A stretch of DNA of 27,986 nt from positions 1 through 27,986 of IMG/VR virus record IMGVR_UViG_3300020450_000078. The stretch is one strand, 5' to 3'. Positions 1 through 7,729 of this stretch are shown here, in pieces (position 1 is the first letter of the stretch; every line of letters begins with the position of its first letter). The position numbers and the translations under genes are program-made. Below the pieces are notes generated by a model. The model was not told where the DNA came from and searched no databases. It saw only the letters and a list, made by a program, of their open reading frames with translations. Source of the stretch: a virus.

Positions 1-1269
1 TTTGAATTGTATCATGATCTTATAACATTTGGTACAGCAGCTATGTTTGTTGAAGAAGATGATGAAGATGTTTTAAAATTTTCAACAAGACATATCAATG
101 AAATATTTATTGCAGAAAATGAAAAAGGTAAAATAGATACAATCTTTAGAAGATTTAAAATATCTGCAAGAGCTGCAATCAGACAATTCGGTGATGTTTC
201 AACTGCAATATCAAAAGTAAATCAAAGATCAGGATATGATGAAGTAAATATTATTCATGCTGTCTATCCAAGAAACGAATACAATCCAGATAAACAAGAT
301 CAAAAAAATATGCCTTTTGAAAGTGTGTACTATGAAGAAGGTTCACTAGATGAATTGTCAGTTTCAGGTTTCAAAGAATTTCCATTTGTAGTCCCAAGAT
401 ATTTAAAGGCTTCACATGAAATATATGGTCGTTCACCTGCAATGACTGCTTTACCTGATGTTAAAATGTTAAACGAGATGGCAAAGACTACAATCAAAGC
501 TGCACAGAAACAAGTTGATCCACCTTTGCTAGTACCTGATGATGGTTTTATTTTACCAGTCAGAACTGTTCCGGGTGGTTTAAATTTTTACAGATCAGGA
601 ACTAGAGATAGAATAGAACCATTAAACATAGGAGCAAACAACCCTCTTGGTTTAAATATGGAAAATCAAAGAAGAGATGCCATAAGAAATACTTTTTATG
701 TAAATCAACTTATGTTGCAACAAGGTCCACAAATGACAGCTACAGAGGTTGTTCAAAGAAACGAAGAGAAAATGAGATTACTTGGACCAGTATTAGGTAG
801 ATTACAATCTGAATTATTAAAACCTTTAATTGATAGAGCTTTTGCTATATTGTTTAGAAAAAATATGTTTGCACCTGCACCAGATTTTCTTTCAGGTAAA
901 GATGTTGAAATAGAATATGTTTCACCTTTAGCTAAAGCTCAAAAATCTACAGAGTTACAATCTATCATGAGAGGAATAGAAATAATGGGATCACTTGCAA
1001 ATGTTGCACCTGTTTTTGATTTTGTTGATTTTGATAAATTAGTAAGACACTTAATGGATATTGTAGGTGTTCCTCAAAAAGTTTTAAAAACAAGTAATCA
1101 AGTAAATGCAGAGAGACAAGCTAAACAAGAACAACAAGAACAAATGCAACAAATGCAAGATGTTCAATCTTTAGCAAAAGCTGGAGGTCAAATAGCACCT
1201 TTAGCAAAAGCATTACCTGAAGACGCTAAAGCAGTTGCGGAAGGAGTGGGTGAACAATTAGCAGAATAA
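1..1269 (+). CDS. portal (head-tail connector) protein, 5'-truncated by window edge
   Basis: C-terminal ~422 residues of a T7 gp8-type portal, the dodecameric ring at the capsid vertex through which DNA is packaged and ejected. The frame is open from base 1 (Phe-Glu-Leu before the first internal TTG at 7), so the true start lies upstream. T7-like portals are about 500-550 residues, so roughly 100 are missing. The connector-family core is visible in the first third: a PRYLKASHEIYGRSPA-type segment, then TALPDVKMLNEM and the QKQVDPPLLVPDDG stretch. The C-terminus is Gln-rich (EQQEQMQQMQ), common in this family. The next gene starts 1 nt after the stop. The family call is firm from motifs and position; the large terminase gene is expected just upstream, outside the window. 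Confidence 0.93.
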   Translation, partial: FELYHDLITFGTAAMFVEEDDEDVLKFSTRHINEIFIAENEKGKIDTIFRRFKISARAAIRQFGDVSTAISKVNQRSGYDEVNIIHAVYPRNEYNPDKQDQKNMPFESVYYEEGSLDELSVSGFKEFPFVVPRYLKASHEIYGRSPAMTALPDVKMLNEMAKTTIKAAQKQVDPPLLVPDDGFILPVRTVPGGLNFYRSGTRDRIEPLNIGANNPLGLNMENQRRDAIRNTFYVNQLMLQQGPQMTATEVVQRNEEKMRLLGPVLGRLQSELLKPLIDRAFAILFRKNMFAPAPDFLSGKDVEIEYVSPLAKAQKSTELQSIMRGIEIMGSLANVAPVFDFVDFDKLVRHLMDIVGVPQKVLKTSNQVNAERQAKQEQQEQMQQMQDVQSLAKAGGQIAPLAKALPEDAKAVAEGVGEQLAE

Positions 1270-1270
1270 T

Positions 1271-1525
1271 ATGAGTGCTGAAAAACAACTACAAAAAAAT
1301 CTTCAAGAACTCAAAGAAAAATATAGATTTGCTTTCGGATCAGATGAAGGCAAAGCTATAATAGATGATCTTGAGAAAAGATGTCATTATCATACTACAA
1401 CCAATATAAAAGGTGATAGTCATGAGAGTGCATATTTAGAGGGACAACGAAGCGTTCTTCTATTTATTAAATCAATGCTTCGAAAGGAGAATGAAAATGT
1501 CAAGCGAACAGATACCGGAGAATAA
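1271..1525 (+). CDS. Bbp19-like small phage protein
   Basis: 84-residue protein between portal and scaffold. The pattern of a phenylalanine-rich segment (YRFAFGSDEGKAIIDDLEKRC), then a histidine/threonine stretch and an AYLEGQRSVLLFI motif matches the small Bbp19-like proteins (named from Bordetella phage BPP-1) that sit beside the portal in many podoviruses. Their role is unknown; a minor head or packaging function is usually assumed from location. It follows the portal by 1 nt, and its last ~29 bases overlap the scaffold gene in another frame, so the genes are probably translationally coupled. No membrane segment is seen. Confidence 0.75.
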   Translation: MSAEKQLQKNLQELKEKYRFAFGSDEGKAIIDDLEKRCHYHTTTNIKGDSHESAYLEGQRSVLLFIKSMLRKENENVKRTDTGE

Positions 1526-2399
1526 TACTCCGCCTGTAGAGACACCAAAAACAGAAACGCCTACAGAGACAACACAGACCCCTGAAACAAAAACAGAGGG
1601 TTTAGTTTCATCAACAACAAGCAGTACAATTCAAACAGCAAAGTCATGGAAAGAAACTATATCTGAAGAATATAGAAACGATCCTAACATTGCTAAATTT
1701 ACAGAGATAGATGCGTTAGCTAAAAGTTATATCAACGCAACTAGAATGATAGGAACTGACAAGATAGCCATCCCAAATAAAAATTCTACTGACGATCAGT
1801 GGAATGAGTTTTTTGATAAAGTTGGAAGACCAGAAACACCAGATAAATATAATTTATCTTTTAAATCTGATAACTTTCCAACCGATGATGGTCAAATAAA
1901 AACTTTTCAAGAGAACGCACACAAACTTGGATTGAGTACAAATCAGGCTCAAGGTATTTTAGATTACTATAAAAACCTTACAGAGAGTTCTGCTAAACAA
2001 CAACAAGTTGATCTTGAAACATCACAGGCACAATCTCAACAACTTCTAAAAGAAGAATGGGGTAAAAACTATGACGCAAATCTAAAAAGAGCTGCGGGAG
2101 TTGCTAAAGCGAATCTATCACCAGAGGTTTTAGATTTACAAATGCGAGATGGTTCAAGATTAGGTGATAATGTTGATGTAATAAAAGGCTTTGCAAAGAT
2201 TGCAAACTTACTTTCTGAAGATAAAATAGTTGCTACAGAAAGCGAAACTCAAATGCCTAACAAAGATATTGAGACAGAAATATCACAAATCATTAATAAT
2301 AAACAAGGACCATACTGGAATAAAGGTCATCCAGAGCATGATAAAACAGTTCAACAAGTCTTAACTTTAAGGGAAATGTTAGATGGATCATCTAAATGA
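1497..2399 (+). CDS. capsid scaffolding (assembly) protein
   Basis: Acidic, ~300-residue protein directly upstream of the capsid gene, the T7 gp9 position. Scaffolds co-assemble with capsid protein into the prohead and then leave. Residues 1-45 are a low-complexity Pro/Thr/Glu tract; the middle has an alpha-helical segment with GRPETPDKYNL, a motif common in podoviral scaffolds (a region that precedes KAHKLGLS-type helices); the C-terminus is charged and helical. The start is chosen at 1497: AAGGAG at 1484-1489 lies 7 nt before it, whereas the in-frame ATG at 1491 would have a spacing of only 1 nt. The 3' end overlaps a 59-codon gene by 17 nt. Confidence 0.85.
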   Translation: MSSEQIPENNTPPVETPKTETPTETTQTPETKTEGLVSSTTSSTIQTAKSWKETISEEYRNDPNIAKFTEIDALAKSYINATRMIGTDKIAIPNKNSTDDQWNEFFDKVGRPETPDKYNLSFKSDNFPTDDGQIKTFQENAHKLGLSTNQAQGILDYYKNLTESSAKQQQVDLETSQAQSQQLLKEEWGKNYDANLKRAAGVAKANLSPEVLDLQMRDGSRLGDNVDVIKGFAKIANLLSEDKIVATESETQMPNKDIETEISQIINNKQGPYWNKGHPEHDKTVQQVLTLREMLDGSSK

Positions 2400-2562
2400 T
2401 ATTGAATTAAGGTTAGAATGTGTACGATTGGTAAAGGAGTTTGGTACTGAAAATCAGAAACGAAACCCCTTGCCAATCGCTGACGAATATTATAAATGGA
2501 TAACTAGAGGTAAGAAAACTCGCAAGAGCCTACCTGACAGCAAGGAAAAGACTGCGGTCTAA
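2383..2562 (+). CDS. small conserved-looking protein between scaffold and capsid (59 aa)
   Basis: 59-residue reading frame starting at an ATG inside the scaffold gene (overlap 2383-2399), with AGGG about 10 nt upstream. The protein begins MDHLNDIELRLECVRLV and contains ADEYYKWIT, a pattern (helix with LRLE...RL, then A-x-x-Y-x-W-[IL]) that recurs in tiny phage proteins found near head genes. The C-terminus is Lys/Arg/Ser-rich. The coding case rests on the overlapping start, sensible composition and its filling most of an otherwise empty 245-nt scaffold-capsid gap. Function unknown; a minor head or assembly role is possible from position only. Confidence 0.65.
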   Translation: MDHLNDIELRLECVRLVKEFGTENQKRNPLPIADEYYKWITRGKKTRKSLPDSKEKTAV

Positions 2563-2644
2563 AAGACTTTAAATCCAAGAGATGCCTGTTTTTTTAACAG
2601 AGAACCTTTCTGCTTAACATTAATAATAACAATGGGAGACTAAT

Positions 2645-3508
2645 ATGTCATCACAAATAACTACAGCATTTGTGCAGCAGTATTCTGCTAACATTCAAAT
2701 GTTGTCTCAACAAATGGGATCGTTATTGAGAGACAAAGTTCGTCTTGAAAGTATTAATGGCAAGAACGCTTTTATGGATCAAGTGGGAAGCGTAACTGCT
2801 GTTAAGAGAACAAGCAGACACTCGGACACTCCACAAATAGATACACCTCACGCAAGAAGAAGAGTATCTTTAGTGGATTATGAGTTCGCTGACTTGATCG
2901 ATGAACAAGACAAAGTAAGGCTCTTAATCGACCCAACATCTTCTTATGCTCAAGCTGCTGCTATGGCAATGGGTAGAGCTATGGATGATGAAATAATCAG
3001 TGCTGCTTTAGGTACAGCGTTCACTGGTGAGACAGGTTCAACTTCAACTGCATTACCTTCTGCACAGAAGATTGTAGAAAGTGGAACTGATGGTCTAACA
3101 ATAGCAAAATTAAGAACTGCAAAAGAAAAGTTCGATTTAGCTAGTGTTGACCCGTCAATACCAAGACACATCGTTGTATCACCTAAACAGATTACTGATC
3201 TTTTAGGAACAACTGAAGTAACAAGTTCAGATTTCAACACAGTCAAAGCATTGGCTAACGGAGAAATCAACTCGTTTCTTGGTTTTAACTTTATCGTAAG
3301 CAACAGACTTTCTATTGCTTCTTCAAAAAGAAAATGTATTGCATTTGCTCAAGATGGTATTTCTTTAGCTATCGGAAAAGATGTAATGGCTCGTATTGAT
3401 GAAAGATCAGACAAGGGGTACGCAACGCAAGTGTACTACTGTGCATCTTTTGGAAGTACAAGAATGGAAGAAGAAAAAGTAGTAGAAGTACAAGCTCACG
3501 AAGCGTAA
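2645..3508 (+). CDS. major capsid protein
   Basis: 287-residue protein following the scaffold gene, identified by position and by sequence features of the short 'phage capsid protein' family of podoviruses: an N-terminal Gln/Val/Ser-rich segment, a central SLVDYEFADLIDEQDKVRLL stretch, a helix with AMGRAMDDEIISAALG, then IPRHIVVSPKQITDLL and a C-terminal hydrophobic beta region (SFLGFNFIVSNRL). An HK97-like fold is expected for this role. Shorter than T7 gp10 (~345 aa). GGGAG at 2634-2638 gives a 6-nt spacing to the ATG. The next gene follows after 18 nt with a very strong SD, fitting co-expression of the capsid with a second abundant head protein. Confidence 0.9.
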   Translation: MSSQITTAFVQQYSANIQMLSQQMGSLLRDKVRLESINGKNAFMDQVGSVTAVKRTSRHSDTPQIDTPHARRRVSLVDYEFADLIDEQDKVRLLIDPTSSYAQAAAMAMGRAMDDEIISAALGTAFTGETGSTSTALPSAQKIVESGTDGLTIAKLRTAKEKFDLASVDPSIPRHIVVSPKQITDLLGTTEVTSSDFNTVKALANGEINSFLGFNFIVSNRLSIASSKRKCIAFAQDGISLAIGKDVMARIDERSDKGYATQVYYCASFGSTRMEEEKVVEVQAHEA

Positions 3509-3526
3509 TAGAAGGAGGATAATTAT

Positions 3527-3976
3527 ATGGCAAATTCAGTACAAAGAGCTAAAATAGTTAGTACGCCTTCTGAAATGATTAAGACAAATGAACTAACTGG
3601 TAGAGTTAGAGTTGCATTTGCAGAGTACGAAGCAAGTGCAGAGCAATCTACTATAACAATGTTCTCTATACCAAATGGAGCAAGATTGTTATCAGGTTCA
3701 GTTGCTTATGACGCTTTAGGTGGAAGTACAACTATTTCTGTAGGCTACGCTGAACACACAAAATCAGATGGAACAACTGAAGCGGCTGATGTAGATCAGT
3801 ACAAAGCTGCTGCGGCTTCTACATCTGCTGAAAGTGTTGCAGTGTTAGATACTATAGCATTAGACAAAAATGCAGTAACAGATGCTGACAAAGATGGTGT
3901 TCCGGTTACAGTTACATTAGCAGGTGCTAATGGAACAGGAACTATTCAGTTGCAAATGTTATATGTAATTGACTAA
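3527..3976 (+). CDS. putative head decoration / capsid-associated structural protein
   Basis: 149-residue beta-rich, Ala/Thr/Ser-rich protein immediately after the capsid gene. An exceptionally good SD (GAAGGAGG, about 3510-3517) precedes the ATG, and the gene is followed at once by a strong intrinsic terminator, so it and the capsid form the distal end of a highly expressed head transcript. The sequence alternates short hydrophobic strands (TITMFSIPNGARLLSG, TTISVGYAEH, VPVTVTLAGANG) with no membrane segment, as expected of an exterior capsid protein. The function is inferred from location and composition; it could instead be a head-completion protein. Confidence 0.6.
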   Translation: MANSVQRAKIVSTPSEMIKTNELTGRVRVAFAEYEASAEQSTITMFSIPNGARLLSGSVAYDALGGSTTISVGYAEHTKSDGTTEAADVDQYKAAAASTSAESVAVLDTIALDKNAVTDADKDGVPVTVTLAGANGTGTIQLQMLYVID

Positions 3977-3987
3977 TCAATAATATT

Positions 3988-4011
3988 GAGGGGGAGAAAT
4001 CCCCCTCTTTT
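3988..4011 (+). terminator. intrinsic terminator between head and tail genes
   Basis: Perfect 7-bp GC-rich stem, GAGGGGG (3988-3994) with CCCCCTC (4001-4007), 6-nt loop AGAAAT, followed by TTTT (4008-4011). It is 12 nt after the stop of the decoration-like gene and 8 nt before the next start, and is the only canonical rho-independent terminator I found in the window. It should partly attenuate read-through, so capsid and decoration mRNA exceed tail mRNA. Confidence 0.93.
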
Positions 4012-4018
4012 CAAAACA

Positions 4019-4243
4019 ATGACAATAGCTAGATTTGATCCAAGGCTTATCGATTTATACAAAGAGCCTAGACTTTTGTTGCATTTTCAATGGGGAAGGG
4101 ATAATAAAATTTATAGATATGCTTTAGTTGAAAAAATTGATATAACAAATATCAACGATTTAACTAAACAAAAGAAAGATGAAATAAATCTTTCTGAAGA
4201 GGACATTTGGAAAAAGTATGGCATCAGTAGTAGATATTTGTAA
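4019..4243 (+). CDS. hypothetical 74-aa protein between head and tail genes
   Basis: The frame is open from 3986 but the upstream part lies inside the terminator hairpin, so the start is placed at the ATG at 4019. The product is a charged soluble protein: MTIARFDPRLIDLYKEPRLL, then a Lys/Glu/Asn-rich helix ending IWKKYGISSRYL. No recognised domain and no membrane segment. The last 26 nt overlap the tail tubular A gene. By position it could be a head-tail joining accessory factor, but nothing in the sequence shows this. There is no obvious SD; translation may depend on read-through past the terminator. Confidence 0.6.
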   Translation: MTIARFDPRLIDLYKEPRLLLHFQWGRDNKIYRYALVEKIDITNINDLTKQKKDEINLSEEDIWKKYGISSRYL

Positions 4244-4799
4244 CGGAGCATTAAATCAGCTAGGAGCATCAACAATATTAACTCTTACAGAAGATAGTAA
4301 GAACGCAAGACTTTTAAATGCCAGATACACACAGGTTCGAGATAGTTTATTTAGAAATCATCCATGGAATTGTTTGCAGAAAAGAGTAGAACTTGCAGCA
4401 GATACTGCAACACCTGCGTGGGGATTTTCATCACAATTTACATTACCAACTGATTGTTTAAGATTATTAAGAATATTAGATTATGATAGCGATCACAAAG
4501 TAGAAGGTCGTAAGATATTAACAGACGCTTCAAGCATGAAGATATTATACGTTGCTAGAATTACTGATCCAAATGAATACGATGAATTATTAAGAGAAAC
4601 TTTATCAGCAGCTTTAGCAGCAGACATAGCTTATGCTATTACATCATCAAATCCTGTAGCTGTAAATATGTATAATCTTTACAAAGAGAAACTAAAAGAA
4701 GCTAGATTTGTTGATGCAACAGAAGGTCAAAATATAGAACAAGAAGAGGGTATGGCAGATGTTATCGATGCTGGAACATTTATTAACTCAAGGTATTAA
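4218..4799 (+). CDS. tail tubular protein A (gatekeeper/adaptor)
   Basis: 193 residues, the usual size for T7 gp11-type adaptors, which form the dodecameric ring under the portal. Family hallmarks: VVDICNGALNQLGA at the N-terminus, a helix with NARLLNARYTQVRDSLFRNHPWN (the R-D-x-x-L-x-x-x-P-W-x motif typical of tubular A), a beta segment with FTLPTDCLRLLRI, and a C-terminal helical region rich in Ala (ETLSAALAADIAYAIT). Its start overlaps the preceding gene by 26 nt, and tail tubular B follows after 3 nt. Confidence 0.92.
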   Translation: MASVVDICNGALNQLGASTILTLTEDSKNARLLNARYTQVRDSLFRNHPWNCLQKRVELAADTATPAWGFSSQFTLPTDCLRLLRILDYDSDHKVEGRKILTDASSMKILYVARITDPNEYDELLRETLSAALAADIAYAITSSNPVAVNMYNLYKEKLKEARFVDATEGQNIEQEEGMADVIDAGTFINSRY

Positions 4800-4802
4800 A
4801 TT

Positions 4803-6803
4803 ATGGCAAGAGTATCGGTACAGCTCACAAACTTTACAGCAGGAGAATTATCACCTCGTTTAGATGGTCGTAATGATTTATCTAAATATCCTTCTGGATG
4901 TAAAATTTTAGAAAACTTTATTGTCTATCCACATGGTAGTGCAGCAAGAAGATCAGGCACACAATTTATATCAGAAGTAAAAACAAGTGCTAATAAAACA
5001 AGATTAATTCCTTTTGAGTTTTCTACAACACAAACTTATATATTAGAATTTGGTAATCAGTATATCAGAATATACAAAGATAAAGGTCAAGTACAATCAG
5101 GTGGTTCAGCAGTAGAGGTCGCTACACCTTATTTAACAGCAGAGTTATTTGATATTAAGTTCGCACAATCTGCTGATGTTATGTATATTGTTCATCCTAA
5201 TCATGCTACAAGAAAGCTATCAAGAACATCTCACATAAACTGGACTTTAACAACTTGTAATTTTACTAACGGACCATTTCAAGATACAAACACTTCAACA
5301 ACAACTTTAACTCCAAGTGCAACAACTGGGTCGGTTACAATTACTGCATCTGCAAATACTTTTGTTTCTACAGATGTAGATAGACTTGTTCGTATTGGAG
5401 ATGGCATAGCCAAGATTACTGGATTTACTTCTGCAACAGAAGTCAACGCTACAACATCAACAGACTTTGCTAATACAAATGCAAGTACAAATTTTTCTTT
5501 AGGAGCATTTTCAACAACGACTGGGTTTCCATCAACTGTTACTTTCTTTGAACAGCGTTTAGTTTTTGCTGGAACAATTAATCAACCACAAACAATATTT
5601 TTTTCTAAATCAGGAGACTATGAAAACATGGATGCAAATATTGGTGGTACAATATCAGATAGTGATGCAATCATTTATACAATCGCATCAAACCAAGTTA
5701 ATGCTATTCGTTTTATGACTGCAACAAGAACTTTGATTATTGGAACAGCAGGTGGTGAGTTTTCTGTTTCAGGTGGAGGAGCAGATGTTGCAATAACTCC
5801 AACAAACATATTAATTAAAAAACAATCTAATCATGGAGCTGCTAACCTTGATGCTTTAGCTGTAGGTAATGTTACTTTGTTTATGCAAAGAGCTAGAAGA
5901 AAAATGAGAGAACTTGCATATAACTTTGATGTTGATGGTTATATTGCTCCTGACATGACTATACTTGCTGAACATATTACTGAAGGCGGTATAACTCAAA
6001 TGGCTTATCAACAAGAGCCAAATCAAATTATTTGGTTAGTTCGTGGTGATGGTGAACTTATAGGATTTACTTATCAAAGAGAACAACAAGTTACAGCTTG
6101 GCATAGACATATATTTGGTGGAGCTTTTGGCTCAGGAAAAGCTGTTTGTGAAAGTGTTGCGGTTATTCCAACAGATGATACTGAATATGAGGTGTATGTT
6201 ATTATTAAAAGAACTATAAATGGTGCAACAAAAAGATATATAGAAGTTTTAAATACATTTGATTTTACTGAAACAGATAACACTACATTTAATTTTTTAG
6301 ATAGCCAATTAGATTACAATGGATCAGCAACAACAACTATCTCTGGTTTATCTCATCTTGAAGGACAAACAGTTTCTATACTTGCTGACGGAGCTACTCA
6401 TGCAGACAAAGTAGTAAGCTCTGGATCAATAACTTTAGATCGTTCATCAACAAAAGTAAAAGTAGGACTTTCATATACATCTTTATTACAAACTATGAGA
6501 ATAGATGCTGGAGCAAGAGATGGAACTTCTCAATCTAAAACAAAAAGAATATATGAAATAACTATAAGATTATTTGAAAGTGTTGGTGTAGAAGTAGGAC
6601 CAGACTTAAATAATTTAGAAAGAATACCATTTAGATCATCTGCAAATGCCATGAACCAAGGTATAACACCATTTACAGGTGATAAAGAGGTTGAGTTTAG
6701 AGGAAACTACGAAACTGATGGTTTTGTATTTGTAAGACAAACTCAACCTTTACCTTTAACCATTTTATCGTTATACCCAAGACTTATAACCAATGACGGA
6801 TAA
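4803..6803 (+). CDS. tail tubular protein B-like (tail nozzle) protein
   Basis: 666-residue protein occupying the T7 gp12 position; gp12-type proteins form the hexameric nozzle of the short tail. The N-terminus carries the family signature VQLTNFTAGELSPRLDGRNDL, then KILENFIVYPHGSAARRSGT, widely seen in tubular B-like and P22/Bbp-type podovirus tail proteins. The body is beta-rich with FFEQRLVFAGT and an IIGTAGGEFSVSGGG stretch, consistent with a propeller-like core. T7 gp12 is ~794 aa, so this is somewhat short. The 3' end overlaps the next gene by 11 nt. Confidence 0.88.
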   Translation: MARVSVQLTNFTAGELSPRLDGRNDLSKYPSGCKILENFIVYPHGSAARRSGTQFISEVKTSANKTRLIPFEFSTTQTYILEFGNQYIRIYKDKGQVQSGGSAVEVATPYLTAELFDIKFAQSADVMYIVHPNHATRKLSRTSHINWTLTTCNFTNGPFQDTNTSTTTLTPSATTGSVTITASANTFVSTDVDRLVRIGDGIAKITGFTSATEVNATTSTDFANTNASTNFSLGAFSTTTGFPSTVTFFEQRLVFAGTINQPQTIFFSKSGDYENMDANIGGTISDSDAIIYTIASNQVNAIRFMTATRTLIIGTAGGEFSVSGGGADVAITPTNILIKKQSNHGAANLDALAVGNVTLFMQRARRKMRELAYNFDVDGYIAPDMTILAEHITEGGITQMAYQQEPNQIIWLVRGDGELIGFTYQREQQVTAWHRHIFGGAFGSGKAVCESVAVIPTDDTEYEVYVIIKRTINGATKRYIEVLNTFDFTETDNTTFNFLDSQLDYNGSATTTISGLSHLEGQTVSILADGATHADKVVSSGSITLDRSSTKVKVGLSYTSLLQTMRIDAGARDGTSQSKTKRIYEITIRLFESVGVEVGPDLNNLERIPFRSSANAMNQGITPFTGDKEVEFRGNYETDGFVFVRQTQPLPLTILSLYPRLITNDG

Positions 6804-7248
6804 AACACTACATATAGTACCCTACATATCAGATCATGGTAGATTGATTATGCAAAGCCAAATGAACCATGTTCTTATGCAAAAAGATATGAATTATTTA
6901 AAAGAAACTATGAATTTAGAAGAAAAGAATTTAGCTTTTTCTGGTTTTATCAATAACAATATAGTTGCTAGTGCAGGAATGAAATTGTTATGGGGGGGTG
7001 TTGCCGAAGGTTGGGTGATGGCAACGCAGGATGTATGGAGACATCCTATCGTCATTGCTAGAGCAATCAAAAAAAATTTTGAAGTTCTAGCAGAGAACAA
7101 TAAAATCAAAAGAGTTCAAACAGCAGTTAGAGCTGACTTTGATATTGGTTTGAAGTTTGCTAAATGGCTTGGTTTAAAAAATGAAGGTTTGATGGAATAC
7201 TATGGTATTGATGGTAGTCATCATTATAGATATGCGAGGATATTTTAG
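6793..7248 (+). CDS. T7 gp13-like internal virion/acyltransferase-fold protein
   Basis: 151-residue protein between tubular B and the internal core genes. The pattern HIVPYISDHGRLIM at the start, LAFSGFINNNIVASAGMKLLWGGVAEGW in the middle and FAKWLGLKNEGLMEYYGIDG at the end corresponds to a GNAT-like fold (beta4 hydrophobic strand, then WLGLKNEG-type helix and strand), as in the T7 gp13/DUF2833-type family. In T7, gp13 is needed for virion assembly although present in low copy. No convincing acetyl-CoA loop (Q/R-x-x-G-x-G/A) is seen, so catalysis is not claimed. Confidence 0.78.
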   Translation: MTDKTLHIVPYISDHGRLIMQSQMNHVLMQKDMNYLKETMNLEEKNLAFSGFINNNIVASAGMKLLWGGVAEGWVMATQDVWRHPIVIARAIKKNFEVLAENNKIKRVQTAVRADFDIGLKFAKWLGLKNEGLMEYYGIDGSHHYRYARIF

Positions 7249-7728
7249 ATGGGATTTTTAGCAGCAGCAGGACCAGCATTAACGGCAGCAGCTCCGTATG
7301 TTGCAGCAGGAACGGCAGTAGCAGCAGGTCGTCAAGCGTCTGCTATGGGAAAATACAATCAAGGTGTTCAAAATAGAAACGCAAAAGTATTAGAACAAGA
7401 CGCAAAAGCTATAGAACAAAAAAAAGAATTTGATATTGCTAGATTTGATAAAGAATTTGTAAAACTTCAAGGTAAGACAACAACTGCAATATTATTTTCG
7501 GGTGCAGAATTATCTGGTACTGGATTAGAAATTTTAGCAAATAACTCAAGAGAAGCTGAAATAGAAAAAGATTTAATTGAGTATAATGCTAATATAAATA
7601 AATCAAGAAAATTTGAAGAAGCTAACTTTGCTCGTATGCGAGGAAGTATTGCAAGGCAACAAGCTAAAGCAACAGAGCTAGGTTATTATGCAAAAGCTGG
7701 TTCAAGTTTATTAACAGCAATGGGTTAA
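7249..7728 (+). CDS. internal virion protein B-like (T7 gp14 position)
   Basis: 159-residue protein with an Ala/Gly-rich hydrophobic N-terminus (about residues 1-28), then a long charged helix and a second small hydrophobic C-terminal segment (YYAKAGSSLLTAMG). This matches T7 gp14-like proteins, which leave the capsid at infection and form an outer-membrane channel for DNA ejection. The motif ATTTAILFSGAELSGTGLEIL... is replaced here by KTTTAILFSGAELSGTGLEI, a typical conserved core of the family. It starts immediately after the previous stop and is followed by the gp15-like gene after 1 nt. Confidence 0.75.
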   Translation: MGFLAAAGPALTAAAPYVAAGTAVAAGRQASAMGKYNQGVQNRNAKVLEQDAKAIEQKKEFDIARFDKEFVKLQGKTTTAILFSGAELSGTGLEILANNSREAEIEKDLIEYNANINKSRKFEEANFARMRGSIARQQAKATELGYYAKAGSSLLTAMG

Positions 7729-7729
7729 A

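Noticed and set aside
2563-2644. Candidate promoter/hairpin upstream of the capsid gene
   Set aside because: CTGTT/AACAG (2586-2600) is a weak 5-bp stem and no well-spaced -35/-10 pair could be supported.
2950-3303. 117-codon minus-strand frame inside the capsid gene
   Set aside because: Antisense shadow of a confident capsid gene; no SD.
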